The position numbers were made by a program, and so were the translations under genes. Shown here in pieces: positions 1 through 10,069 of a stretch of 64,000 nucleotides of DNA. The stretch comes from Chondrus crispus (taxonomy: Eukaryota; Rhodophyta; Florideophyceae; Gigartinales; Gigartinaceae). The notes under the pieces were generated by a model. The model searched no databases and had not been told where the DNA came from. It was given only the letters and a program-made list of their open reading frames with translations. The DNA is taken from NCBI RefSeq assembly GCF_000350225.1, contig NW_005179018.1:62001-126000 (forward strand), read 5' to 3'. How positions within the stretch are numbered: the first letter of the stretch is position 1; the number at the start of each line of letters is the position of its first letter.

Positions 1-3000
1 GGGCGTTCCGTAGGCCGAAAGGAATCCGTAAATATCGGAACGTACCGAGATAGCTCGTAAACGTAGTCTTGTCACGATCTTCTGGAGCAACCGGGATTTG
101 CCAATATCCCGAGTTGCAGTCCAATGTGGAAAAGATCTTAGCGTCTCCAAGGGAGTCGATACAATCGTCCATGCGCGGTAGGGGATAAGCGTCCCCTAAC
201 GTTTTCGTGTTCAGGCGTCTGTAGTCGACGCAGAAACGAAGTGACCCGTCCTTCTTTGGGACGAGCACTACGGGAGAAGCCCACTCAGAGGTCGCGGGTT
301 CGATAACCCCAGCACTGAGCATCTTCTCAATTTCTTCTGCGACTTTCGTACGCATCGCAGGTCCTTGGCGATACGGCATTGAACGTAGGGGTTTCGTACC
401 CTTCTCGAGATCAATGCGATGTTCTGTCGCCGAGATGGTACCAAGATTGCCATCCCACATCGACGAGTGCTTCCGTAGCACAGCCATAATTTCGGCTCGT
501 AAGGGTTCGTCCGTAATGTGGATGGGACTAACCTGAGATTCCCAGTCTTCTGGAACCTTCTCCTTCGTAGAACAGCTATGTTCTTCCGCACGGTCCGATG
601 CCCCTTCGTAGTTCGTCCTCTCATTACTTGAGATTGTCTCTGGGATTGCCGAGATATTGAGAACTCGGCCCATTTCCTCAGCGACTGGTCGATCTGGCGT
701 AAGGATAGCGACAGGGTTGCGCTTCGCATACCCAATGATGGTATTCTTAGGAAGCCTCCGTGGCTTTCGGGAGAAGTTCGCAACGATGACTTCAAACGGA
801 CGGTTGGGAAGTACATCCGCCACCCCGTCCGTTGGTCGTACACCATGACGGTGTTGCAAGGAAGGCTTAGGGTCAAGAAATACAAGTCCTAAACCCTTCG
901 TAGTGACCGGCACTCCGAGTTGTGACATAGCCGGGATCGAAATCCATTTGGCCAGACGGATGGGTTGGGCGTCAGTTTCACGACCGTTGTCGTTCCGTGT
1001 ACGTCGCGATGGCTTGGTACTCGTGTCGCCGTTAGTAGAAGCGACGCCTTTTGCGTCTATAATGGCGACGCCGCTTCCACGACGTAATTCAAGGCATTGC
1101 TTGTCGATGTCAATTCGTTTGACGTGCGCGTCAATGAAAGACGTCCTTAGGAGGACTTCTACAGCGAGAGAATCGGCTACCACGAAGGGTAGTCGATACG
1201 TGACGTTACCGAATCGTACAGCGAGACGGACGACTGCGGTAAGCTTCAGCGGGCTTGAATCTGCTCCTGCCAATCTTGGCAACGAGGCGTTCGGTATTTG
1301 ATACGTTCGCCAGTTCGGAGGGAGACAGTCCCTACGCACGGGATTGTATCCTGAACAGGTATCAACCGCAATTCGATACGGCTTTAAGGCGTTGGTGGCG
1401 GTACCAATCGAACCGTAGACGGTATACAGCTTCGAGGAAAGCAAGCACACCACCCCGTCTACGACTCGGGGATCCCCCTTCGCGAGATAATCACCTGGAC
1501 GAGGACGTTTTCGTCTGGTTTTTCCTTTCTCTTGGCGCCTTGCCGCTCTTGATCTCCGACGAGGTTGTTTGTTTATGACAGAATCCGTTTGCGCCCTGGC
1601 GCAATCTTTGGAAGGACCTGGTTCGCCAGGGCGTAGAGTTCCATCGGTCACGAGGTATCCCTCGTCGGGTTACACGGCGGCTAGCGGCGCAGAGTTATCA
1701 GGGTTGACATCGCGGGAACTCTGAACGGCTTTGCCTCCCTGCTCGTCGGGCTTTTCGTGCTGCCCGTCGTCTTGGCGCACGTTTGGAGATAAGGAAACAG
1801 GTGAATCTTGCAACGTTGCAAACGAGACCACCTTTACTCTTTTCCCGAAGAACTACTCTCATCGGAGGTATCTGGGCGACTTGAGGTATTCCTATTCGGG
1901 GGATTCTCTTGTTCCGCTCGTGCGGTGTCGAACCGTTCTCCGTCCAAACGCGCCACGTCGGCTGGCACGAGCATTACCGGTTCTTCATTCGCGCGTGTCG
2001 CGAAGTCAGAAGTGACGAGATCGCGCAGGTACATCATTGATTCTTGCACGTCGTTCTGCGTAGGACGACGCACTTCACGATTTGTTTGCCCACCACGACG
2101 GGGGTAATTCGTATCGGACGAACGATAGCCTTGATCGGGTGTTCGGAGGACTGTTTTGCTTGGTTCACGGAAACCAACTTGTCGCTGACGGCCTTTGTTA
2201 CCCGCTTGACGGAAGCGGTCGTCTGGGAGCTGCCTGAGCAGGTTCCGCATATGAGGCCTCGTCTCCAGCTGATACTCGTAGTTTCGGTATGCGGAGTAGA
2301 GTTGCTGCTCTTTCGTCAGAAAGGGGCACGTGTAGAGGGTGTGCCCCACGATGCGGCAGAGCCAGCAACGATGGTACGGGGAATTGGGCGGCACGATCGA
2401 TTGTGCCAGCCTCACCTGTTCCTCCGTTAGAGCGGGAACGTGAGAAGGAATAAAACGCTCGATGCGCTTCGTAATATCCACTTCCGTTGTGCTTGTTGGA
2501 TCTTCCGCCGATCTGGCGGTGTTAAACGTATCGGAACTTGTCGATTCGGCGACAGCTCGTCCGGGCATGATTAATACGGGACCAAACTGTGCGCCCGGTG
2601 GCGCATCGAGTAAGCCAGCATTCCCAGCCACGAGATTGCTTGGGGCTTCGTGTCCTGTGAGATACAACGTCGAGCCAGAAGATGAAGGCGCCCTCGGTGG
2701 GCGTACTCGAGGCGTCCGTTGCGCGTTCGCTCCGACGTCGGGTAAAGCTTTTCCCGAACGGGCTCGGTATATTACCCTCCGCGAGCGCGATGCGCCGAAC
2801 AACGGCAAGGTCGTTTCGTTCGCCAAACAGAAGGCGATAAACGGTCTCGGTTACTACATCCCTCGTTTCGACAGCCAGTCCACGGATGAAGTAGTTCACC
2901 AGCGCGGCGTCGGAGAACACGGCGGTACAGGCGTACGCGAGATCTTCGAGTCGATCTGCGTACACGTTTTCGTTTTCATGCGGAAGTTGACGAATCGTAG

Positions 3001-3477
3001 CGACCTTTTCGTAGGCATCGTTGAGAACGTCGTCCGTAAGATAACGGCGGATCAGCAGGTTCACTAACCCGGACCACGAAATTGACCCAGCGCTCCGTAG
3101 CGAACCGGATCGTAACGCCGTCATCGTGTAAGAAGTGTACAGGTGTTCCGCGTCACGCTCCAAGAAATGAGCGATGACTCGTACAGCTACGCCCTCGTTG
3201 AGGCGCTGTGCGTTAATGGTGATGCTGATGTCCTGGAGAAAGGACAGCAGCGTTATCGGGGAGGATCCATCGAAGGTCTTCATCGTAGGCCGTATGCCTT
3301 GGCAGCGCTTCACGTATTTGCCAATTCGTCCGGCATCGTTCTCCGAGACGAGAATAGAAGTATCGTCGAGACGATAGAGTCGATAGTCGACAACGTGGCT
3401 GAACTCTTGAAGTAATGTCTTCGTGGGCTCGATCCCAGGCTCAAGAGGTCCTAAATGACCAAAGGGCGTCACAGCGA
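1..3477 (-). mobile_element. Ty3/gypsy LTR element, partial (gag, protease region, start of RT)
   Basis: Read on the minus strand, this is a Ty3/gypsy element whose 3' part lies off the left edge. Gag core lies at about 2.5-3.48 kb, a CCHC zinc knuckle (CWLCRIVGHTLYTCPF) at about 2.35 kb, the protease region at about 0.9-1.8 kb, and the start of reverse transcriptase (SLGDA, TLDCNSGYWQIP) at about 1-250. The Gag core (GRIGKYVKRCQGIRPTM, FLERDAEHLYTSYTM) closely matches Gag of the 41-54 kb chromovirus, so both belong to one family. It looks broken, with several interruptions. Its right side stops exactly at the inverted end of the large transposon at 3478, so it is a flank of that junction. 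No LTR is visible in the window. Confidence 0.85.
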
Positions 3478-3493
3478 CACTGCGGAGGCAAAG
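3478..3493 (+). repeat. Left terminal inverted repeat of the CACTA-like element
   Basis: The sequence is CACTGCGGAGGCAAAG. It abuts Gag-coding sequence of the left Ty3/gypsy element and is followed directly by AT-rich subterminal repeats. The exact reverse complement lies at 24517-24532. The CACTG start fits the CACTA superfamily, where transposase cuts at the CACTA/G terminus. Confidence 0.75.
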
Positions 3494-3773
3494 CCGTGAA
3501 AAACAATAAAAAGTATTGTTTTTGGACGATAGTTTTAAAGAAATAACGAAACGTTGTCCAAAAGCAATGTTTTTGACATGGAAAACATTACTATTATTGT
3601 CCAAGGACGGTAATTAGATTGCATTAATAACAGTACTATTGTATGTGTGGCGGCAATACATATAGACCTAAGAAACATTCTCAATGTTGTCTATGAACGG
3701 TACATCGTCACTTTTTCTGAAACAACAGAAGTTTTGTTTATGAACATTCCAAATATTATTTAAAAGCGAGGAA
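3494..3773. repeat. Left subterminal repeat array (degenerate, ~22 bp period)
   Basis: This is AT-rich DNA built from imperfect units resembling AACATTAyTATTGTCC and ATTGTTTTTGGACGATA in both orientations, repeating roughly every 20-24 bp. Similar units fill 23691-24516 at the other end. In CACTA elements, subterminal repeats are binding sites for element proteins (TnpA in maize En/Spm). That role here is inferred from position and pattern. Confidence 0.65.
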
Positions 3774-4412
3774 ATGACTTGCAATCACAAAATTAACTCG
3801 TCAAATGTTAACGAGGCGGGTGACAGCATTTATGAGGTTTCCGAGGTGATTCTGATGCGGAAACGCAAGAGGCGAAAACTGGACTTGCTAAAAGCAATGC
3901 CTAGTGCCAATCGTCTCTTATTTACAGACGATGGTAAGGCCGTCAGAGCGTCTGACATGGGGAACGACAATGAAGACTCATCAGATGAGAAAGACCCTCA
4001 TGGTATATCTGACTACGCAATGACCGTGTCATCCCGTTTGACCCAGAGTGTCGGCGCAGGGTGCGGTGCGTTGATGTCTTCACATGTGCGGCTTGTCGGG
4101 CCTCAACGCGTGATGGAGGGGTCCAAGCTGGAGGCTCGTGTTGATGGAGTGCCACTGGGTGTTGTGAAGAGGTTATCGTCCAACTGCGAGAAGCGAACAG
4201 GGGAGCAGTCTGAGAAGAGTGCTCCTGAGGTTTGCGTGATTGCGTATGGGGTACCGTGGAATGCGTCCCTGTATGACGATGGACAACCGCATCTGCTCAC
4301 CATTCATTCAGCTTCGCAGCGGCATGCTTCGCACCCGTTTTCGTTTAACGGAGTGCCTGAGACTGGGCACTTTTATCGGCTCCATCGCCGACAAGTATGG
4401 CCGCAAGTTTAA
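3774..4412 (+). CDS. Unknown ORF, basic N-terminal region, fused to MFSD5-like segment
   Basis: ATG at 3774 lies directly after the left subterminal array and opens 212 codons. The protein has a basic patch RKRKRRK near residue 29, a plausible nuclear localisation signal, followed by an acidic Ser/Asp stretch; I recognise no domain. Coding character seems to run to about 4366, where sequence in another frame becomes clearly MFSD5-like, so the last ~15 codons are probably read through a junction. It could be a captured 5' gene piece or an element-encoded DNA-binding protein, as its position next to the end might suggest. Function unknown. Confidence 0.4.
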   Translation: MTCNHKINSSNVNEAGDSIYEVSEVILMRKRKRRKLDLLKAMPSANRLLFTDDGKAVRASDMGNDNEDSSDEKDPHGISDYAMTVSSRLTQSVGAGCGALMSSHVRLVGPQRVMEGSKLEARVDGVPLGVVKRLSSNCEKRTGEQSEKSAPEVCVIAYGVPWNASLYDDGQPHLLTIHSASQRHASHPFSFNGVPETGHFYRLHRRQVWPQV

Positions 4413-5451
4413 CGTCCTGGTCTTCGTCATCACGTACGCCCTATCCTGCATGACCAAGCACTCGCCGAACTTTGCTACCTTGATGGTCGGCAGGCTGCTG
4501 GCGGGCATTGCTACCAGCATCCTCTTCTCGGCCTTTGAGTCGTGGCTTGTGTCGGAGCATAACAACCGCGGCTTTGATCCCAACCTCATCGCCGACACTT
4601 TTTCAAAGGCCCAGTTTGGGAATGCTGTCGTCGCCATTGTCGCAGGCCAGATTGCTGGCATGGTCGCTGCCCAGTTTGGAAAGGTCGCCCCGTTTGATAC
4701 GGCCGCTGTCATCCTCGCCACCACGGGCCTCATTGTCATGTTGTCCTGGTCCGAGAACTTTGGCGATAGTAGGCAGACCGTCACCGGCGGCTTTCGCAGT
4801 GCCTGGCATATGATGATTGCCGATGAGAAGACCTTGCTTGTCGGCATCATTCAGTCCTGCTTTGAGTCTGCCATGTATCTCATGGTCTTCAGTTGGACCC
4901 CGGCGCTACAGGCCGCGTCGCATGCCATGTCACTTGGCGAGATTCCGCATGGCATGATCTTTAGTTCCTTCATGGTTTGCTTCATTATTGGAAGCATTTT
5001 ATTCGTCTTTCTTATGAAGACACAACCCGCTGAGCTATTCATGCGCAATATGTACATCATAGGCGTCGTTTGCTTTGTCGTCACCACCATATCATCCAAT
5101 GTATGGGAGGTGTACGGCGCTCTGCTTGCGTTTGAGGTCATTTGCGGTTTGTACTTTCCGGCTATGGGTACCATGCGAGCAAAGTATGTTCCCGAGGTCA
5201 CCCGATCCGCCATTCTGAACTACTTTCGTCTTCCTTTGAATCTCATAGTCTGCCTCATTCTGTACAAAAACTATGAGAATACCACGGTCTTCTGCCTGTG
5301 TGCCGTCATGATGGCCATTGCCGTCATATGCCAACAGCGCCTTTTCAGTGCTTCAAAAGTCTCCATCGGCACCAAAGATGAATGGACTAGAGAAGAGCGC
5401 GCCGAACTCGTCGAAGAGGGCGATAGCACTGTTGAAGATGCTGTGCGGTAA
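4367..5451 (+). pseudogene. MFSD5/MOT2-like transporter, 3' part only
   Basis: From GTFIGSIADKYGRK onward the frame gives about 360 residues of a major facilitator protein of the MFSD5 (molybdate-anion transporter, MOT2) family. Supporting motifs are GRLLAGIATSILFSAFESWL, SEHNNRGFD and FFPAMGTMR-like LYFPAMGTMR near the C-terminus, with about ten hydrophobic helices. Family members move molybdate across membranes. The usual first helix and most of the second are absent: upstream sequence belongs to a different ORF. Either this is a 5'-truncated copy (favoured, since neighbours are truncated too) or the first exons lie beyond an intron I cannot see. The stop TAA is at 5449-5451. It converges with the UTP6-like piece, as if one genomic segment carrying two 3' ends was captured. 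Confidence 0.75.
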
Positions 5452-5759
5452 ATCAACTTGCCCGCCTACCCCCCCCCACACCCATACTATCGTGGGCTTC
5501 ACCTGGCAAAACATGCGCTGCTTCTGAGACAGCTCTGTGGCAAAAAAAGGCTCGCCACAATGCTCGGAATTTAGAGATGCGAGTTGGTAGTACGCAGTAG
5601 AACAGTGGAGCGTAATGTTGTATTGCATTGAATGTGTTTCAGCCCGATGGATAAACGGTCCGTGTTAGAATCAGTCATTGAGAGGTCTGACATCTATCAG
5701 TGCGAGTATGGTGCGTCCCAAGCGTTTTCCCAGCACGCTTCAGAGCAGCACGCTGTTCT

Positions 5760-6445
5760 TCATGCAAGGTTGCGGAGAATTTGTCTCTCTGTAAAGAGCT
5801 CTCCTCGCTTTGCGTCTAAAGTCTTCAATGCCTGCCAGTTGACTTTTGTTGCCAGCTTTGATTCGCGTGCAATGTGCCTTTCGAAATCCAGATAATCAAG
5901 CCACAAGTCCACATTTGTGTTCGCCGATTGCAAAGCCGTTGCTGCTTTAAAAAGTTTTCTTGTTTGGAAAGGGAGCTGAAGCACGTCTGCACCAGATAGT
6001 TGTCCCTGACTCTGCATGCGGTCATAATTTTTCATTTGAGACCGGATGGCCGAGTGTAATGACTTCAATGTGAGCGGGGGCAGGGAAAGCATGGTATCGC
6101 AAATGCCCTGCAACTGTTTCAGATTGCCCTCTGAAGATAACCATGCGCAGAGAGCTCTCTCCTCATCGCGCCCTCGAAAGGGGATGAGAACCTTGGCCGT
6201 CAACACATCGTGCGATTTTCTTGACAAGGGACAAGTTTTTGATTCTAGCATGTTCGCAAAGTGGTTCATAGACCAGGTGTGAGGGTCTTTGGGATCCACA
6301 CCGTCGGGGCCTTCCGTTCCGCTACTAGAAAAATCACCACTGAAAACTTTTCCAGACTTGATGAGGACAAGCACTTTCTTGGCGAGGGAAGTAGCTGCCT
6401 GGTGCTGTTCGCAAGTGCTGATAAGGGCGATTAGGTTTTCCCAAA
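5760..6445 (-). pseudogene. UTP6-like C-terminal segment
   Basis: The minus-strand frame ends at a TGA (5760-5762). Its C-terminus, with VDLWLDYLDFER, KVNWQALKTL and a basic tail, matches the end of UTP6, a HAT-repeat subunit of the U3 snoRNP/SSU processome needed for 18S rRNA maturation in the nucleolus. A pyrimidine-rich tract ending CCAACAG just upstream of 6445 looks like a 3' splice site, so the visible part is probably a last exon of about 228 codons. The same frame stays open to 6644 but loses family resemblance. The N-terminal HAT repeats are not found nearby and composition turns very GC-rich beyond 6.6 kb, so this is a captured 3' fragment. Confidence 0.55.
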
Positions 6446-6785
6446 CTGTTGGTGGTGGGTTGGTGGGAGTAAGGGAATGGGATGGGGTAGTGGAAGGTTG
6501 GCCGGCCGGCGCAGGCACGGGAGGGAGAAATTGGAACAATTTATTCCGAATGTTGTTGGGATGGAGACTGATCTTGAGTCGAGCACGGGAGGCGTTTCGG
6601 CAAAACCTTCGGCCCTCGAAACGGCACTCGGCGTCGACATGCAAGAGACGGGCTCCCTCGCCCCCCCGGCGTCAACGCAAGCCGATAGGACGAACAAGTA
6701 CCACGCGCACTACTCTACGACGCGCATCTACACTACGATAGTCCCCAAACGCGGGCCGTCCCTCCCCTGGCCCTCCACGCGGTAA

Positions 6786-7531
6786 TCACGTGAGCAAGTC
6801 GACGATCTGGTTGACGACGGCGACAAGAAACGGGGGCGTCTTCTGCGCGATAGGGACGACGACATCGACGACCTGGTCCACAAGCGACGGATGTCCGGGC
6901 TCGCGAAGCAAAGCACGAAGCCGAGCGCGGCGGCGCAACCATTGACGCTCTCGGCGGCGTTCCAGAAGGAACGCGCCGGCCTGACGGCGGTGCGGCCATC
7001 GCCTGCGGCGGGGGTGGGAGCGTCGACGGCGGGCGCGACCGTGCGCGCGGGCGGGGCTCGCTTGTGCGGCGGGGCGTTGGCGATCTCGGCGAAGGCGGTG
7101 GCGAGCAGCTCGCGGCGCTGGAGGCCGGGCAGGGTGACGAAGTCGTCGTGCGAGAGGCGCGCGGCCGAGGCGATGCGCTCGTTGTCCAGCTGTGCCACGG
7201 CGCGCGCGCGCAGCCCGTCCAGCTGGGCCACGGGGTCGGGCGGCGGGCGCGCGGCGGCGGGCGCGGGCGGCGGGCGGCGCGACGCGCGGCGCGACGCGCG
7301 CGGCAGCAGCAGGCGCAGGCGGCGCGCTAGGCGCGGCAGCGAGACGCGCGCGCGCGGCGGCAGAAGTGTATTGAAGGCCAGCGTCACCGACACGGACACC
7401 ACCGCCAGCACGCCCACCAAGACCGGCGGCGGCAGCGCGAAGGCCGGCGCGGGCGCGCAGCGCCGGCACATCGGCCCCGGGGGTGGCGCGCGCGTGCGGC
7501 GCAGCGTGCGAATGGTGGAAGTGGCGGGCAT
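6786..7531 (-). CDS. GC-rich ORF, predicted membrane protein, unknown
   Basis: The minus strand from ATG (7529-7531) encodes a protein with an Arg/Pro/Ala-rich N-terminus, a clear hydrophobic helix (VLVGVLAVVSVSVTLAF, about residues 35-52), a basic low-complexity linker and a second hydrophobic stretch (CAAALGFVLCF). Base composition is far more GC-rich than on either side, so the segment has a different origin. Toward the 3' end two frames compete: the first runs on as Ser/Arg-rich sequence, while another frame gives VDQVVDVVVPIAQKTPPFLV and a stop at 6786. That looks more protein-like and suggests a one-base frame change near 6880. Family not recognised. Confidence 0.4.
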
Positions 7532-7648
7532 GGTAGAAGCTGTCTTTGCAATCAACTAATACATACTTCTGAAAAATGTTTTCCCGCGAAACAGTTAAGT
7601 GATCTGCACAAACAGTCGCAGTTCGAGTTTGCCGCGCTTCCCAACGTG

Positions 7649-9610
7649 ATGGGCAATTCTTTCAGGCGGTATGTACGGCGTTTTACGCATAGTGGTTCCG
7701 AAAACATCCCTTCAACTTCGAAGGCACTCCTCACACCCCAGGAAAGCATTTCGACTTCCGAACGCACCACTTGTCCTCTTCCATCAAATCTGCGATCTTC
7801 GTTACCCCCTCGCGCGAAATCAGCCGTTCTCGCATCTCACCGACCTCCTTCTCCAGACACGTCGTCGCCTCCTTCATCACCGCGCCAACCTCTTCACACT
7901 ACAGAACCTTCTTCCCTTCAATCACACACACCAGCGTCTTCCGGTGCAGATAAGACACGGCGGAGATCTTCCCGTTTGCGATTTCGGACAGATTCTGTGG
8001 GACCTTCATTCCAAGTCATAGCTTCGCCATCATCCAGCCCCCAAAAAGAAGCACAAGGAAACATGGGTCTGCGACGTACAGTGTCCGCGCATAAGAGGCG
8101 TCCATTGCCATTACAGGCCGGAATTGGAAGCGCCGAGAAGCGTCGAAGACTAAGACCCTCTCAGACTGAGGCCACACGTTCGAACCCTACTGCGCGGGTA
8201 CCCCTGTCGAATTCATCTGCGCTTGAGAGCACCGAGTTACAGCCTGCCGCACGTTCGAACCCTACCTTGCACGCACCCCGATCGAATTCATCCGCGCTTG
8301 AGAGCACTGAGTTGCAGCGATCCATAGTGGCAATGCACAAGAGGTTGGCAGAAGAGCTGGCCAGCTGCAATGCCACATTATCGGACCTAGTGAAAAGCAA
8401 TGCCAATACGGCGTCCAGTTTAGAGGACATCAAACTCCTCATTCTTCAAAGCTCTGCAGGTAGTTCGCGAATACCATCTCGATCAAGGGTGCAGGGAGGG
8501 TCTCGGAAAGGTGCAACTAAGAACCTGGAAAAGGACGTTCTCAAAGACAACCCCACAGTTATTATCGAAATCAATGCGGCAGTGAACGCGGATACCGTGT
8601 CAAGATCGCTTGCACAGACTCTATCTTCGTTTATGGATGTCTATCACAATAACCAGGATGACCCCCGGATGACATCGCGTGTCGTCAGCGTCCTCTTGTT
8701 CGGGCTCAAACATAACAAATCTCGTTCAGAATTCAAACACGGACTGGGCAAAAAGCATGCAAGTTTTCGCTTCAGTACAGCCAAACGTGCGGTGATGAAC
8801 GCAAGAAATCTCTCCGACGAAAGTATACGAGCATATGCGGCAGAATTTACAACAACCAAAGCCTTTATTGATAGGGATGCTGACCGCAACAGAATTGATG
8901 TTTATGTTTCTACGAAGCCTTCTTGGCTGCAACCAGGTGTTTTGGACAAGCAAACGCTGCACACCGCGCGAATGCATCACGAGTGCGTGAAGGCCGAGTT
9001 ACCTCCGGATCCCTCCTGCCCGACTAGGCGCAAACATCTGTTCATATGCAAGAGGATCGTCACTATTATTAACGACTGTTTGAGAATCTCTCGGGATCGC
9101 TCAAAGGTCAAAATGTTCGAGAGCGGCCTCTTTCTACTGGTTAACTGGAGTGAATATGACTCCTTCCATCGCTCTCACTCGTCACCCACCTTTCGATTTT
9201 TGCACAGTGATGCGGAATCCGTCCCCGCTTCCGAGATCCCTGACACTACTGTAGGGTGGGATACACACACATCCGTCACCAATCGGAAGCTTCTGGCTGC
9301 TCTTATATCGGAAAGCAAAGACCTGGTGATACAGGCGACTTATCAGGTCACCGTCACTGGTGGTTCGAACGGCGAAAACCGTGTCACAGAGATCAAGCGC
9401 AACATTAACATCTTGCGAATTGCTCTGCGCTTCGTCTGCGGCTATTGCCATTGTGGTGAGGACATGACTCTTGGATCACATGCGTCAATGCTTCGAACAA
9501 TCTATCGGATTGCTCGGTTTCTGAGGCAATTGTTCTCTGTTCGGGCGAACTACAATCCTCAGGTACAACGGCAACGCATGATGAGGCAACAGCTGTCAGT
9601 GGTGACGTGA
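7649..9610 (+). CDS. Unknown 653-residue protein with internal duplication and coiled coil
   Basis: ATG at 7649 opens a long frame. The N-terminal ~220 residues are Ser/Pro/Arg-rich and probably disordered, with a 25-residue tandem duplication (SNSSALESTELQ appears twice, 75 bp apart at 8177 and 8252). Residues ~225-270 form a likely coiled coil. The C-terminal ~350 residues look globular (VIIEINAAVNADT, LFICKRIVTIINDCL, ILRIALRFVCGYCHC), but I recognise no family. Near the 3' end another frame gives very protein-like text leading into the acidic ORF at 9658, so a frame change around 9.48-9.55 kb is possible. It may be a transposon accessory gene or a captured host gene. Confidence 0.5.
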   Translation: MGNSFRRYVRRFTHSGSENIPSTSKALLTPQESISTSERTTCPLPSNLRSSLPPRAKSAVLASHRPPSPDTSSPPSSPRQPLHTTEPSSLQSHTPASSGADKTRRRSSRLRFRTDSVGPSFQVIASPSSSPQKEAQGNMGLRRTVSAHKRRPLPLQAGIGSAEKRRRLRPSQTEATRSNPTARVPLSNSSALESTELQPAARSNPTLHAPRSNSSALESTELQRSIVAMHKRLAEELASCNATLSDLVKSNANTASSLEDIKLLILQSSAGSSRIPSRSRVQGGSRKGATKNLEKDVLKDNPTVIIEINAAVNADTVSRSLAQTLSSFMDVYHNNQDDPRMTSRVVSVLLFGLKHNKSRSEFKHGLGKKHASFRFSTAKRAVMNARNLSDESIRAYAAEFTTTKAFIDRDADRNRIDVYVSTKPSWLQPGVLDKQTLHTARMHHECVKAELPPDPSCPTRRKHLFICKRIVTIINDCLRISRDRSKVKMFESGLFLLVNWSEYDSFHRSHSSPTFRFLHSDAESVPASEIPDTTVGWDTHTSVTNRKLLAALISESKDLVIQATYQVTVTGGSNGENRVTEIKRNINILRIALRFVCGYCHCGEDMTLGSHASMLRTIYRIARFLRQLFSVRANYNPQVQRQRMMRQQLSVVT

Positions 9611-9657
9611 AAAGTGAGAGGAGCCAATCTTTGATACCCGAAATCACGCTGCGAGAG

Positions 9658-9873
9658 ATGTTACCGGGTAGATCGGAGAAAGAGAAGGTTATCAGTGGGG
9701 TGTTGAAAATCTCCAAAGAGACATTCGCCAGATTAAACATTTCTGCACCGCAAGACATTGACAGCAGCGAAAGCGCTGTGCTAAGCGGCACCAATGAGTG
9801 GAGACATCAAACAGAAGATTTGGAAGATGATTTCGACAGTGACGATGATGATATGGCGGGAATGCTAGACTAA
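9658..9873 (+). CDS. Short acidic ORF, possible C-terminal tail of the preceding ORF
   Basis: This frame opens with ATG at 9658 and ends in a strongly acidic tail (DDFDSDDDDMAGML). The same frame extends upstream without stop through text such as ATAVSGDVKSERSQ, overlapping the end of the 653-residue ORF in a different frame. I think it is the natural C-terminus of that protein displaced by a frameshift, rather than a separate gene. Function unknown. Confidence 0.35.
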   Translation: MLPGRSEKEKVISGVLKISKETFARLNISAPQDIDSSESAVLSGTNEWRHQTEDLEDDFDSDDDDMAGMLD

Positions 9874-10069
9874 CATTTCTGCCCTGATAGGTTACGTAAA
9901 GTTCGGATTTGCACGACCAGTGTCAAGACGGGTTCAGCAGTACGCGCTAAGCTGCATGCCAACAATCGCACGCCTTCACTATCAGAAGCTGCAGTATTAG
10001 AGCAGGTGAAAAAGTCGGAGCTCGTTCTAGTGGAGGACATCACTCGGGAAAATCGCATGAGGGGCGCGA

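Noticed and set aside
2462-3067. Long plus-strand ORFs over the left gypsy element
   Set aside because: They are opposite-strand shadows of Gag; the minus strand carries the recognisable motifs.
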